Assembly (NCBI GenBank): GCA_002344005.1
Contig: DDTD01000028.1
Span: 1-64,000, forward strand
Source of the DNA: Ignavibacteria bacterium UBA2373
Lineage (GTDB): Bacteria; Bacteroidota; Ignavibacteria; Kapaibacteriales; UBA961
Direction: 5' to 3'
Length of the DNA stretch: 64,000 nt
Of the stretch, positions 36,414 through 47,200 are shown piece after piece (position 1 is the first letter of the stretch; each line of letters starts with the position of its first letter). Under the pieces are notes generated by a model, which saw nothing but the letters and a program-made list of their open reading frames with translations, did not search any database and had not been told where the DNA came from. Made by a program: the position numbers and the translations under genes.

Positions 36414-37970
36414 TTATTCAAATTGCTTATAATTATCATTAAATAAACCAACAAGATGTTGAGCTTTTGCATCATACGCTGATTTATCTTCCCATGTATT
36501 GCGCGGATTTAATATTTCATCCGGTACGCCTTCGCATGATGTGGGTATTGATAAATTAAAAAATGATTCTGTTTCAAATTGTACATTATTTAATTCTCCT
36601 GTGAGTGCTGCACGCAACAAAGCACGTGTATAAGCAATTTTCATGCGTTTACCCACACCATATTCACCGCCGCTCCAACCGGTATTGACCAACCATACCG
36701 TTGCGCCATGTTCATTGATTTTATCACGCAATAAATTCGCATATACTTTAGGATGATGTACCATAAATGGCGCACCAAAACATGTAGAGAATGTCGCGCT
36801 TGGTTCTTTCACGCCGGCTTCAGTTCCTGCAACTTTTGCCGTATAACCACTCAAGAAATGGAACATTGCTTGCTCAGGGGTGAGTTTAGCAATCGGAGGC
36901 ATAACGCCGAAAGCATCACATGTTAAAAAGAAGATATTTTTCGGATGACCACCTTTATTGGAATCTACGATATTGTCCATCATGGAACGCGAATAACTTG
37001 CACGTGTATTCTCGGTGATAGACGCATCGTCATAATTGATGGCACGAGTTTCGGGGTCAAGCACGACATTTTCAAGAATAGTACCGAATTTTTTTGTCAT
37101 GCCATAGATAATCGGCTCGGCTTCTTCCGACAAATTGATAACTTTGGCATAACAGCCGCCTTCAAAGTTGAATGTGCCATCATTTGTCCATCCATGCTCA
37201 TCATCGCCAATAAGCGGACGCTCTACGTCTGTGGACAATGTGGTTTTGCCTGTGCCTGACAAACCGAAGAACAATGCAGTATCACCTTCGGATGTTCCAA
37301 TATTTGCCGAGCAGTGCATGGACATAACACCCTTGAGAGGGAGAAGATAATTGAGAACGGTGAATATTGATTTTTTGATTTCTCCGGCATATTGTGTGCC
37401 ACCGATAATCACTAATTTTTGGGAGAAATCAAGGATGATGAATGTTTTGGAACGAGTACCGTCAATGTCGGGATTCGCTTCAAAATTAGGCGCATGCAGC
37501 ACTGTGAAACCGGGTTCAAAATCGGCGAGTTGTTCGGCTGTGGCTTCAATAAACATGTTCTTTGCAAACATATTGTGCCAAGCATGTTGCGTAATCACGC
37601 GTACCGGCAAACGATGATTGTCATCAGAACCGGCGAAGCAATCAAGCACATATAAATCAGCACCTTGCAGATATCCGGCAATACGATTTTTCAAAGCATT
37701 GAATTTTTCTTGAGGAAATGGTTTATTCACTTTTCCCCACCATACATGGTCTTTGCTTGTTGATTCTTCCACCACAAATTTATCATTGGCACTACGCCCT
37801 GTGTGTGGTTTGGTATTGGTAACAAGTGCTCCATATTGCGAAAGTTCGCCTTCTTGGAAACTAATCGCATGTTCATATAAAGCAGAGGTAGAAAGATTGT
37901 AATACACCTCTCCAAGATTATAGAGACCGATGGCTTGTAATGACTGGAGGATTTCTTCCATACTTTTCAT
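36414..37970 (-). CDS. pckA: Phosphoenolpyruvate carboxykinase (ATP)
   Basis: 518 residues from MKSMEEILQ; the upstream in-frame extension lacks family similarity. The ATP-dependent family is shown by the P-loop FFGLSGTGKTTLSTD, the metal/substrate region LIGDDEHGWTNDGTFNFEGGC, RSANDKFVVEE near the N-terminus and NTGWSGGEYGVGKRM. It interconverts oxaloacetate and phosphoenolpyruvate with ATP/ADP, in gluconeogenesis or anaplerosis. It has its own terminator and is divergent from the SbnI-like gene. Confidence 0.96.
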   Translation of the reverse strand: MKSMEEILQSLQAIGLYNLGEVYYNLSTSALYEHAISFQEGELSQYGALVTNTKPHTGRSANDKFVVEESTSKDHVWWGKVNKPFPQEKFNALKNRIAGYLQGADLYVLDCFAGSDDNHRLPVRVITQHAWHNMFAKNMFIEATAEQLADFEPGFTVLHAPNFEANPDIDGTRSKTFIILDFSQKLVIIGGTQYAGEIKKSIFTVLNYLLPLKGVMSMHCSANIGTSEGDTALFFGLSGTGKTTLSTDVERPLIGDDEHGWTNDGTFNFEGGCYAKVINLSEEAEPIIYGMTKKFGTILENVVLDPETRAINYDDASITENTRASYSRSMMDNIVDSNKGGHPKNIFFLTCDAFGVMPPIAKLTPEQAMFHFLSGYTAKVAGTEAGVKEPSATFSTCFGAPFMVHHPKVYANLLRDKINEHGATVWLVNTGWSGGEYGVGKRMKIAYTRALLRAALTGELNNVQFETESFFNLSIPTSCEGVPDEILNPRNTWEDKSAYDAKAQHLVGLFNDNYKQFE

Positions 37971-38196
37971 ATCAACTCTTTGTATAATGAATGAATTTGC
38001 GCTCACACGCAGTGTTTTGGAATGCAAATATCGGTGTTTTAGCTGTGATAATAGATGTCAAAAGTCAAGAATGCCTGTGATTACATTCATACATGACTTT
38101 TTCATCACTTAGAAATAGATACAAAGCTGCGATTGTTCTTCGTAATTTCGTTGGTAAAATTTGACATTTCACACTCTGAATCATGTTTCTTTAACC

Positions 38197-39021
38197 ATGA
38201 ACACACATCATTTCCATTTAGCCATGCTACCCATCGAAGAGGTTTTTCTTCATGAAGAAACGGATATTTTCCGTGTGGCAAAGCTCAAAAAAAGAATCGA
38301 AACATCGGGGATTTTACGTAATCCGCCTATTGTTGCCAATATGGATAGCGGCTATGTCGTACTTGACGGAGCAACACGTACAACATCACTCAAAGAAATC
38401 GGTGCATCACATATTTTAGCGCAAGTCGTTCATTATGGCAAAGATGGCATTGATGTCGAAACATGGAATCATATACTGCCCGATATGAGCGATACGGATA
38501 TCATTCAAACAATAGGTTCACTTCAAGGGCTTCGACTTACGGAGACCAATCATCAACAAGCAGATGACTTGCTTTTGAAGCGTCAAATTGCCGGCTACAT
38601 TTACTGCTCCCCCTCTACATCAATGATTATAGAAACCGATACGGCTCTCGGTCCCATGACATCCTTACTTAGGACAATTGTGGCAACATATAAAAAGCAT
38701 GGTGAAATCTATCGCCTTGCACAAAATGATCTCGAACAAATTATTGCGAAAAGAACGGAGCACTCCGCCGTTATGGTCTTCCCGCGTTTCACACCTGATG
38801 AAATACGCACGATTGCGCAATCAGAACAAAAACTGCCCGCCGGTATCACACGCCATATCATACCCGGACGCGTGCTTAATGTTAATATTCCGCTCGATTG
38901 GCTTATCGGTGCGGGCACAACAGCCGAAAAAACACAGTGGCTTGATGCATGGCTCTCTGCTAAAATTGTGGACAGCAAAGTCCGCTATTATCATGAACCT
39001 GTCTTCATTTTTGATGAGTAA
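38197..39021 (+). CDS. SbnI-like ParB/Srx-fold protein, putative free L-serine kinase
   Basis: Start 38197 (MNTHHFHLAMLPIEEV) is chosen over a TTG at 38161. 274 residues. The whole length resembles, from memory, Staphylococcus aureus SbnI: LPIEEVFLHEE at the N-terminus with E20, SGYVVLDGATRTTSL with D57 (SbnI E20 and D58 are the reported catalytic residues), and a C-terminal region LPAGITRHIIPGRVLNVNIPLDWL. SbnI makes O-phospho-L-serine from serine; archaeal SerK has the same fold. The usual DG-H-R is DG-A-T-R here. There is no siderophore cluster around it, so the serine phosphate may serve cysteine or another pathway. A regulatory DNA-binding role, also known for SbnI, is possible. Confidence 0.75.
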   Translation: MNTHHFHLAMLPIEEVFLHEETDIFRVAKLKKRIETSGILRNPPIVANMDSGYVVLDGATRTTSLKEIGASHILAQVVHYGKDGIDVETWNHILPDMSDTDIIQTIGSLQGLRLTETNHQQADDLLLKRQIAGYIYCSPSTSMIIETDTALGPMTSLLRTIVATYKKHGEIYRLAQNDLEQIIAKRTEHSAVMVFPRFTPDEIRTIAQSEQKLPAGITRHIIPGRVLNVNIPLDWLIGAGTTAEKTQWLDAWLSAKIVDSKVRYYHEPVFIFDE

Positions 39022-39095
39022 AATATATCCGATTTCTTTGCCCACTCTGCGTGACATGTGGGCATCATCCGCAACTTTACTCATATTATTATCCG

Positions 39096-39103
39096 TAATT
39101 TTG
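39096..39103 (+). promoter_or_regulatory. -7 promoter box (TAATTTTG) for purH
   Basis: Exact TAnnTTTG match 34 bases upstream of purH, so purH need not be co-transcribed with the SbnI-like gene. Confidence 0.55.
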
Positions 39104-39136
39104 TAACAATATCATTATTTTTTTTCTATACTTTCT

Positions 39137-40681
39137 ATGAGTTCTCAGCATAAAATTACTAACGCTTTACTCAGCGTTTCCGACAAAACAGGCATCGTGG
39201 AATTGGCACAAGAGCTTCATTCTCTGGGCATCAATATTATCTCGACGGGTGGCACCGCAGCTTTGCTTTCACAGCAAGGTATTCCCGTCAAAAGCGTTTC
39301 TTCCATAACTGATTTTCCCGAAATTATGGATGGGCGAGTAAAAACATTACATCCGAAAATTCATGGAGGTTTATTAGGTGTATTAGACAATGAAGAACAT
39401 CGTAGTGCAATGGAACATCACGGTATTGAATCCATAGATTTAGTAATCATCAATTTATATCCCTTTGAAAAAACAGTACAGAACCCGCAATCAAGTCATG
39501 AAGAAATTATCGAAAATATTGACATTGGCGGTCCGGCAATGGTAAGGGCTTCCGCAAAAAATTATTTGTGGACAGCAATTGTAGTAAATCCCGACCGTTA
39601 CGGAGAAATTATTTCTGACTTACAAGCAACAGGAACTCTTGACTCGAATTTGCGTTTACAACTTGCCCGTGAAGCATTTGAACATACAAGCTTTTATGAT
39701 GGATTAATTGCCGAATATTTACGAAAAAAAGATAATTCATCATTACCAAATCAATTAACAATACCATTGAAAAAAAATCAAGAGCTGCGCTATGGTGAAA
39801 ATCCTCATCAAGAAGCAGTACTCTATGGTAATTTTTCAGAAATATTTACCCAACTTCATGGTAAAGAATTATCGTACAATAATATTGTTGATATTGATGC
39901 TGCTTCTAAATTAGCATTAGAATTTGATGAGCCGACCGTTGTTATTGTAAAACACACCAATCCATGCGGAGTGGGTTCAGCCACAACATTAACCGAAGCA
40001 TATCATAAAGCTTATGCAACCGATACGGTGTCGCCTTTTGGCGGAATTATTGCCGTTAATCGTGAAATTGATTTGGAATTTGCAGAAACCGTGCATGGCT
40101 TATTTTCGGAAGTGCTTATTGCACCTTCATTTACAGATGAGGCACTCGAGCGTTTACAAAAAAAACGCGATCGCCGTTTAATGACAGTTAATTATGATGC
40201 TTTACGCGCATCATTGCAATTTACTCTTAAATCCATTGCCGGAGGAATATTAATTCAAAGTGAAGACAAAGAACTTTTGGATTCGGGAGCATTAAAAGTA
40301 GTAACGGAAAAACAACCGACACCCGACCAATATGCCGCTATGATATTTGCATGGAAAATTGCAAAACATGTAAAATCTAATGCAATAATTTATGCTCTTT
40401 CCGACCGTACATTAGCAATTGGTGCCGGACAAATGTCACGTGTAGATTCGGCAAGAATAGCAGTGAAAAAAGCACAGGATGCCGGTATTTCCTTACAGGG
40501 TTGTGCAGTTGCTTCAGATGCATTTTTTCCTTTTGCTGACGGTTTATTACAAGCTGTGGAAGCAGGTGCCCATTGTGTTATTCAACCCGGTGGCTCAGTG
40601 CGCGATGAAGAAGTGATTGAAGCTGCAAATAAAAGTGGTATTACGATGCTCTTTACCGGAATGAGACATTTTAGACATTAA
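39137..40681 (+). CDS. purH: PurH, bifunctional AICAR formyltransferase/IMP cyclohydrolase
   Basis: 514 residues, standard two-domain length. The N-terminal MGS-like cyclohydrolase domain has ALLSVSDKTGIVELA, ISTGGTAALL, DGRVKTLHPKIHGGLL and NIDIGGPAMVRASAKN. The C-terminal AICAR transformylase domain has LRYGENPHQEA, VIVKHTNPCGVGSA (with the catalytic Lys-His) and VASDAFFPFADG. It carries out the last two steps of de novo purine synthesis. No other pur genes are nearby. Confidence 0.97.
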   Translation: MSSQHKITNALLSVSDKTGIVELAQELHSLGINIISTGGTAALLSQQGIPVKSVSSITDFPEIMDGRVKTLHPKIHGGLLGVLDNEEHRSAMEHHGIESIDLVIINLYPFEKTVQNPQSSHEEIIENIDIGGPAMVRASAKNYLWTAIVVNPDRYGEIISDLQATGTLDSNLRLQLAREAFEHTSFYDGLIAEYLRKKDNSSLPNQLTIPLKKNQELRYGENPHQEAVLYGNFSEIFTQLHGKELSYNNIVDIDAASKLALEFDEPTVVIVKHTNPCGVGSATTLTEAYHKAYATDTVSPFGGIIAVNREIDLEFAETVHGLFSEVLIAPSFTDEALERLQKKRDRRLMTVNYDALRASLQFTLKSIAGGILIQSEDKELLDSGALKVVTEKQPTPDQYAAMIFAWKIAKHVKSNAIIYALSDRTLAIGAGQMSRVDSARIAVKKAQDAGISLQGCAVASDAFFPFADGLLQAVEAGAHCVIQPGGSVRDEEVIEAANKSGITMLFTGMRHFRH

Positions 40682-40705
40682 GTCAAATACACAACAAAAT
40701 TCCCA

Positions 40706-40738
40706 AAAAGCGATGCTGAAAAGTATCGCTTTTTTTTT
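40706..40738. terminator. Bidirectional terminator between purH and ROK kinase
   Basis: Stem AAAAGCGATACT-like arms (AAAAGCGATGCT / AGTATCGCTTTT, one G-T pair), then T9 on the plus strand and an A-run on the left for the minus strand. Confidence 0.9.
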
Positions 40739-40744
40739 GACAAA

Positions 40745-41704
40745 TCATATATTCATATAATGTTGTTTGCCGAGCATAGCCGCACCCACAATACCGGCAT
40801 TATTGCTGAAATGTGCTGTGCGGACTTCCACTTTTCGCGCTATCGTGGGCAATGAACGATATTGTAAAGTATTGCGTACAGTATCAAGCAATAAAGGATG
40901 CGCTTTCGATATACCGCCACCCACAACAACAATGTGCATATCTAATATTGCTAATATACCTGCCAATCCCAAACCCAGCCAATGTCCGGATAATTCAAAA
41001 CATCGTATTGATGCTTCATCATTATGTTCAATACCCAATGAAATATGTTCAACATCAAGAGAATCGGCAAATTGATGTAAATATGATTGCGGATATTGTT
41101 GAAGTATTTTTTTTGCCGTAGCAATAATTCCCAATCTTCCAACGCGTTCTTCTAATGTTCCTGCACGGAATAATCTATTATCTTTTTTCATCGTATCTGT
41201 TGGTTCATCGTGAATATCAATAACAATATGCCCAATTTCTCCGGCACCTCCCTGTTCGCCGGAATAAATTCGATTATTGACAATAATTCCTCCTCCTACG
41301 CCGGTGCCAAGTGTCACATACAGAAAATGGGAAGTATCTTTGCCGGCTCCTAATTCACTTTCAGCCAATGCAGCCACATTCGCATCATTATCAATAATAA
41401 TCGGTACAGCGGAATATTGCTGTACAATAGTTGTAAGAGGTACGATATCCCAACCGGGTAAATTTGCCGGATAATAGACACAACCATCCTTTGGATTAAC
41501 CACCGCAGGAAAACCGATACCGACAGAAAGTAACGATGGAAATTCTTCGTTCATTGTACGGATTATACCCTGAATATCGGATATCATTTTTTCTTTTCCC
41601 CGTGCGGCATCGGTATGAATAGCATTTTGGAAAACAATTGATCCATCATCAAGGACAATACCGTATTTTATGGTAGTACCGCCAATATCTATACCTGCAT
41701 ACAT
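40745..41704 (-). CDS. ROK-family sugar kinase (glucokinase-like)
   Basis: 319 residues. N-terminal phosphate loop GIDIGGTTIKYGIV, GIGFPAVVNPKDG, the sugar-binding IIDNDANVAALAE, LGTGVGGGIIVNN and EIGHIVID. ROK kinases usually continue with a CxCGxxGCxE zinc site after GH; here that stretch is DIHDEPTDTMKKDNRLFRAGTLEE, with no cysteines. The His of GEIGH and the Glu (LEE) remain. It would phosphorylate glucose or a related hexose with ATP. It is followed by no further sugar genes; a partner transporter is not visible. Confidence 0.88.
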   Translation of the reverse strand: MYAGIDIGGTTIKYGIVLDDGSIVFQNAIHTDAARGKEKMISDIQGIIRTMNEEFPSLLSVGIGFPAVVNPKDGCVYYPANLPGWDIVPLTTIVQQYSAVPIIIDNDANVAALAESELGAGKDTSHFLYVTLGTGVGGGIIVNNRIYSGEQGGAGEIGHIVIDIHDEPTDTMKKDNRLFRAGTLEERVGRLGIIATAKKILQQYPQSYLHQFADSLDVEHISLGIEHNDEASIRCFELSGHWLGLGLAGILAILDMHIVVVGGGISKAHPLLLDTVRNTLQYRSLPTIARKVEVRTAHFSNNAGIVGAAMLGKQHYMNI

Positions 41705-41750
41705 TATATACCCTATTTTAATTATTGATTATGAAGTGATGAATAATTTA

Positions 41751-42347
41751 TTACAATTCCATATAAGCAGACAATTCTGCTGATGTTCTCAAATGGATAA
41801 GAATGCGATCTTCGACAAGTTCATGTACTGCTTTCTTAGCATCACGCAAAGGGACATTGTGAATATAGGAAAAACGCCAAATATCAATCGGAGCCGTATA
41901 TATTTCCCATGCCAATAATTGACTTAGCGACAATGATGATTCCGAAAGAATTTTGTTCTCAATTGCTTGAATAAAATCATCGGATTCGCCCTTGATAAAA
42001 TGTTCTGACGTAAAATAATAATTATCCGTTGTCATCAAATCACAAATTGGGAAACCTCTATTATGTTGCAATATATCAGTCAACAGCGATATGCTGACAA
42101 TATATGGTTCATCATGCGCATCCGTTTTCCATAGATCATCCCATACCTCGGGTGCTATACTTTGCAACCATTGAAAAAAAGCAATTTCGGATTCGGGTAA
42201 TTGCATGAATGTATGTGAATGAAAATGAGAAATGATGGCTTTACTATTTGTCGTATTAATAAATCCAAAAATTTCCGACGGCACTATAAGTATATCAGAT
42301 TGTTGTTTTTGGGTTTCAAACCATGTAAGGAGTTCTTGTGTGTTCAT
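41751..42347 (-). CDS. Hypothetical protein, 198 residues
   Basis: Acidic soluble protein without signal peptide, membrane helix or recognised motif. It begins 12 bases after the stop of the TPR histidine-kinase-like gene, so the two are probably co-transcribed and may function together. It carries no G1/G2 ATPase boxes, so it is not the missing end of that kinase. Confidence 0.6.
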   Translation of the reverse strand: MNTQELLTWFETQKQQSDILIVPSEIFGFINTTNSKAIISHFHSHTFMQLPESEIAFFQWLQSIAPEVWDDLWKTDAHDEPYIVSISLLTDILQHNRGFPICDLMTTDNYYFTSEHFIKGESDDFIQAIENKILSESSLSLSQLLAWEIYTAPIDIWRFSYIHNVPLRDAKKAVHELVEDRILIHLRTSAELSAYMEL

Positions 42348-42359
42348 TGTATAAATATG

Positions 42360-44171
42360 TTATTGTTCTACTGTAAAAATTTTAATATTAACCTTTGAAT
42401 CATACGGTGAGAATTTTATTGCATTTGACAATACATTATCAATAATTTCCTCAAAAAGAATCATATCAACTTCAGCAACAGCTTGTGTTGAAGCATCAAC
42501 ATGTATTGATATGTTTTTTTCATTGGCAACGGGTACAAAATTATCCACAACTTTATTTATTATTGTCGCAAGATTGTGTTGTTCCATGATGGGTTTCATT
42601 GTTCTTGACTCCATCGTAAACATATCCACCATTTTTTTAATTATCTGCGTCATGTGATCAGTATATTTCTTTATTCTTTGCAATACAAGAATCATATCAT
42701 CCGTAGATATTTTTCGACTATTGCTCAATGCACCCGAAACCGTAAGTGTTATCGCCGTCAGTGGATTACGCAAATCATGAACAACTATACCGAAAATATC
42801 ATTTTTCTCTTTATTTATTATTTCCAATTGCTCAATGGCTTCATTTAACTCAGCATTAGTCAATGACAATGACCGGCTAAGATTATCAGCATCTTTGTAA
42901 GCTTGCGCAAGTTCTATATTACGTAAACGGTAAATCTCGTTTTCTTTTTTCGTAGATTCTACTTGATGTAATATTTGTAAATTTCTAAGTCGTTCGGCAC
43001 TGTGCTGATTAAACACACGTTCATGCAGATCATGATATAATCGTGAATGATATAAAGCACGTTCAAAATTTTTCAATTTTTCACACACTATAGAATATTG
43101 CTGATGGAATGAACGTAAGAGAGTAAGTGACTGAAGATTTTCGGCTTTCTGCTGTATGTTATCTAATATTGATTGTGCATCCTCATATCGTTGTAAATGA
43201 ATAAATACATCACATTGCGCCACCACAGTTTCAATAAGTCCTTTTGTATTACCTGTTTTTGTTCGTATCTTCAATGAATGTGCAAAATATTCAAGAGCAT
43301 AAGTATAATCTGCAGCTTTTTTTTCTATTAATCCTAAAAGATATAATGCGGATGCTTCTCCATCAAGATTACCTAAATATATGGCAACTTGTAAAGCTAC
43401 ATTGGCATGATCACGTGCTTTTTCCACATCACCTAATGAAAGATACTGTGTTGCAAGATCACATAATGTTTGTACCTGACCTTGTTTATTATTGGTTGCT
43501 ATTTTACGTGCCAAACTTTTTTGCAAATATTCAACAGCTTGTTCGGTATCACCTATTACGCCATAGACATTACCTATATTCGATAAAGAAACAGCAATAC
43601 CATGCTCATCATTGATTTTCTCACGCAACAATAAACTTTGCATAAAATATTCATGGGCATTAGTGACATCGCCAAGTGCTAAATACACATTACCAATATT
43701 CATCAATGACGTTGCAGTCAAAGCATCATCGTGGATTGATTGACGCAATGCCAAACTCTCTGTGTGCTGATACAAAGCTTTGACATAATCCCCTTGCGCA
43801 ATAGCTACAGCTCCCATGGTATTCATTGCAAAAGATTGTCCTTTTATATCACCTATTTCTTTTGCTATTTCTAAAGCGCGAGAACTTATTGTGAGAGCTT
43901 CTTGATATTGTGCTAATCTATAGAGCGTTGCACCACGTACTAATAATGCTTCTTTTTCTATTTCCAACTTTGCTTCATAATCACCAATATACTGTTGTGC
44001 AAAATAGACAAGAGCGGCAACAATACCATCCGCTTTTTGAGGGTCTGTATTGAGCATAGTTTCGGCTATCTTACATTGACGTAAACAGAAGTCTTTGCTC
44101 TCTTCCTCAGTTGATGCCAACTCATGATTCCAAGAGTTAATAAGAGTCTGAATGTTTGATTGTTCCGTCAT
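42360..44171 (-). CDS. TPR-repeat histidine kinase-like protein lacking the C-terminal ATPase boxes
   Basis: Start 44171 (MTEQSNIQTLINSW); the upstream frame overlaps a terminator. 603 residues. Residues ~70-400 hold about eight 40-residue tetratricopeptide repeats (LGDVTNAHEYFMQSLLLREK type), followed by a short coiled coil (~430-480) and a HisKA dimerization domain with the phospho-acceptor H-box IVVHDLRNPLT. The HATPase domain starts and includes the N-box (IDNVLSNAIKFSPYDSK), but the protein stops about 14 residues later, before the G1 (DxGxG), F and G2 boxes. It should therefore be catalytically dead or a regulator. No signal peptide is present, so it is cytoplasmic. Confidence 0.8.
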   Translation of the reverse strand: MTEQSNIQTLINSWNHELASTEEESKDFCLRQCKIAETMLNTDPQKADGIVAALVYFAQQYIGDYEAKLEIEKEALLVRGATLYRLAQYQEALTISSRALEIAKEIGDIKGQSFAMNTMGAVAIAQGDYVKALYQHTESLALRQSIHDDALTATSLMNIGNVYLALGDVTNAHEYFMQSLLLREKINDEHGIAVSLSNIGNVYGVIGDTEQAVEYLQKSLARKIATNNKQGQVQTLCDLATQYLSLGDVEKARDHANVALQVAIYLGNLDGEASALYLLGLIEKKAADYTYALEYFAHSLKIRTKTGNTKGLIETVVAQCDVFIHLQRYEDAQSILDNIQQKAENLQSLTLLRSFHQQYSIVCEKLKNFERALYHSRLYHDLHERVFNQHSAERLRNLQILHQVESTKKENEIYRLRNIELAQAYKDADNLSRSLSLTNAELNEAIEQLEIINKEKNDIFGIVVHDLRNPLTAITLTVSGALSNSRKISTDDMILVLQRIKKYTDHMTQIIKKMVDMFTMESRTMKPIMEQHNLATIINKVVDNFVPVANEKNISIHVDASTQAVAEVDMILFEEIIDNVLSNAIKFSPYDSKVNIKIFTVEQ

Positions 44172-44212
44172 ACTATATCGCTTTAGAGTATCACAACATT
44201 TCAAAAATACAT

Positions 44213-44248
44213 AAGGGCGACAAAACTCCATAGAGTTTTGTCGCCCTT
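44213..44248 (-). terminator. Strong hairpin after the 1545-residue secreted protein gene
   Basis: Perfect 16-bp stem AAGGGCGACAAAACTC / GAGTTTTGTCGCCCTT with a 4-base loop; TATTTTTG follows on the minus strand. It separates the secreted gene from the TPR gene. Confidence 0.85.
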
Positions 44249-44269
44249 CATAATCAATGTGAACGAATT

Positions 44270-47200
44270 TTATGGAATAAAGACTATGGGAACAACCATA
44301 CGTTTTGTTCCTATCTCGACTGCACAATAGTATGCTCCACTAACCAAATCAAGCGCTTCTGCCGACAATTCAATAGTCTCACGCATTTGTGTTGCTACGC
44401 CTTCTTGTGTATGCACTATTCTGCCTGCTGCATCATAGATACGAAGAGTATATGGGGCAGCTTGACGTGCAGCAAAACTAAGTTGTGCTGTCGTTGAAGC
44501 CGGATTCGGCGTAATAGATATATCATTTGATTCGCCATAACTCATATCCTCTACACTTGTCGGTACAATCTTCACACGCACCGATTTTGAAATAACGGAA
44601 TCACATACATTGCGTGCAACACAATAATAGGTGCCCGAATCTGCAAAAGTAATATTGTTTTTGAAAAATGGGTTTAATGTTTCATTTTGCAAAGGAACAC
44701 CATTTTTATACCATTGATAGGTAATAGGAATTTGTCCGCCAGCCGGTATATTAATCACTAATTGCGTACCCGGATTAGCAATAATTTGTGCAGGTGGTTC
44801 TATGAGAAATTTTGCAGGATCAATTAAACCGACAGTAGCATTAGCAGAAGTTACTGTACCGCAGTCTCCGGTAACAACAACGCGATATTGACCAATATTT
44901 TGTTCATTAAGATTATTAATTGTGAGCGTAGCTGTTGTTGCTCCTGCAATATTCTGTTCATTAAGTTGCCATTGATAACGTATTGCTGCTCCTTGTGCTC
45001 CTACTGTAAGAGTCACGGGTTTGCCGGGGCAGGCATTAACATTACTCGGGGCTGTCACAATAGATGTTGCTTTTTTCAAAATTACACGCACAGGATTGGA
45101 AATAAATTCGCTATTTAATTCTTGAATACGCACATATAATGTATATGCCCCAAGAGTATCCGCTGAACTCACTGCATTAATGGTCAATACAGGTGATGCT
45201 GTTCCCGTTACACGACCATCATCAGTAATAGGAGTGCCATTGCGTCGCCATTGATATATGATCGTCGGATTTGTCACATTCGTTTTTACCTCTGTTGTTA
45301 ACTGTACTCTTTCATTCGCACACACTTCCGCATCTTGCGGCTGAATGCTAAATGTTCCACCGGGTAATAACAATGAGAAATATGCTGAAGTATCAGATCC
45401 GCAAGCACCATCAACAATCACACGATATGTACGACCGGTATCGGATGGCTGCACGGATAATATTTGAAGAACTGGCGTACCTTGACCGGAAATTCTTTGT
45501 GAATTTTGAAGAACAGTTGTACCGCGTAACCATGTATAACGCACTTTGCCTAAAGAAATAATCGGTGCAGCTTCTGCCAAAACTTCAAAACGTGCATTAT
45601 CACCGGTCAACAAATAACTTGGTAAAGGATCGCGTAAGATTTCTGTTTTTGTTGTAACACTTAATTGCCCAATGGATGAATATATTGTATCGGCACCTGA
45701 ATTTCCGGAAACGATACAACGATAAAACCCATCATTATCGTATGTTACGTTTCTCAATACTAATCTGCTTCGTGTTGAATCCATGATATTTACACCATTT
45801 TTTTGCCATTGATAATTCAAAACTCCCGCATTAGTAATTGTACCCTCTATTTCAAAAACAACATTATCACCTGCGCACGCTACTGTACGTTGTGGTTGTT
45901 TTGTTAATGTAATCATCGGAATAATCTCATCAGCTCCGCGATAATAGTTTCTGCGCATCTGATTATCAATATCCTGTGGAACAATGGCAGCAATAGTCGG
46001 CGTACCATACAACGTTTCATCAACGAAAGTTAAATGCACTCCATCCGCAGCAAATGTTGTATTACGAGCAACAGAATTAATATCAATTGATTTATCATTA
46101 CGCAGTTCTTGCAAACTATATATTGTATCAACTGTCATCCCATTATTCCAACGGGAAAGGATTGGACCATTTGTGTAAAGATTATTAAAATCAGATGCAA
46201 TGAGTGGGTTCGTCATTGCATACTCTATGTCCAATACTCTCCCACCGCCTGAATTATAGAATATATTATTTAGTAATTGAACACCGCTGCCATTTTCAAT
46301 CAGCAAAGATGCTTGACTTCTATCTGTAGATGCATTATTTACTGTATTATGATAAAGCGAACAATTATGAGAATTAAAAACAATAATACCATACGATTCT
46401 TGTGTAGTGGCATTACCGATTTTCACCATATTATTAGCAAACAATGACGGAGAAGTGACCAATGATTCTAAACTCGATGCAACAATACCTGCACCCGAAG
46501 GAATATTACTAATATTATTTTGAGTCACTGTCGCAGAACCGGAAGAATTACTAACAGAAAGTCCGATGACAGAATTTGAATTTGTCTTTACAGTATTTTT
46601 AGTAATAATCGGTGAGATAATATCTGATAGAGAAAGACCATGTGTTGTAAAATTTTGTACAGTATTCGATTCGATGATAATATTACTTCTATCAACAGCA
46701 CTTTCAGCTAAATCAAAACCAATTGCGCCACGTGTAAATGTACAATTACGCACTATTAATGAATCACAAATATTATTATCTGCAACAACAAAATTATTAT
46801 CCGCAGATAAAGTATTGGCAGCAACTGTAAATTGACATCCTTCCAATCGTATTGCACGTGTATTATTATTCAGCAATGCAACACGAGAAAATGCGCTTGT
46901 ACCTGTACTTGTAAAATTAATATTGGTAAATGTCAGCCAGTCAGCACCACTAATCATCAAAGCATAATTATTATTAGGATAAATCGCATTGTAAGAAATT
47001 ACCGGATTTGTTGTTTGATTATCATCACGGCGAAATTCTATACGACGACGTTCGCCTGTTAATCCGGGAATAGTTGTTATTTCCCATGGACCTTCATAAT
47101 TACCCGAACGAATATTCATTGTAACACGTCCCAAAACACCGGCAATGTGGAGATATTCATTAGCAAGTTGAACTGATCCAAAATCAGGCGCAGAACCACC

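Noticed and set aside
41751..42347. Downstream gene as the missing ATPase end of the TPR kinase
   Set aside because: The 198-residue product has none of the G1/G2 glycine motifs.
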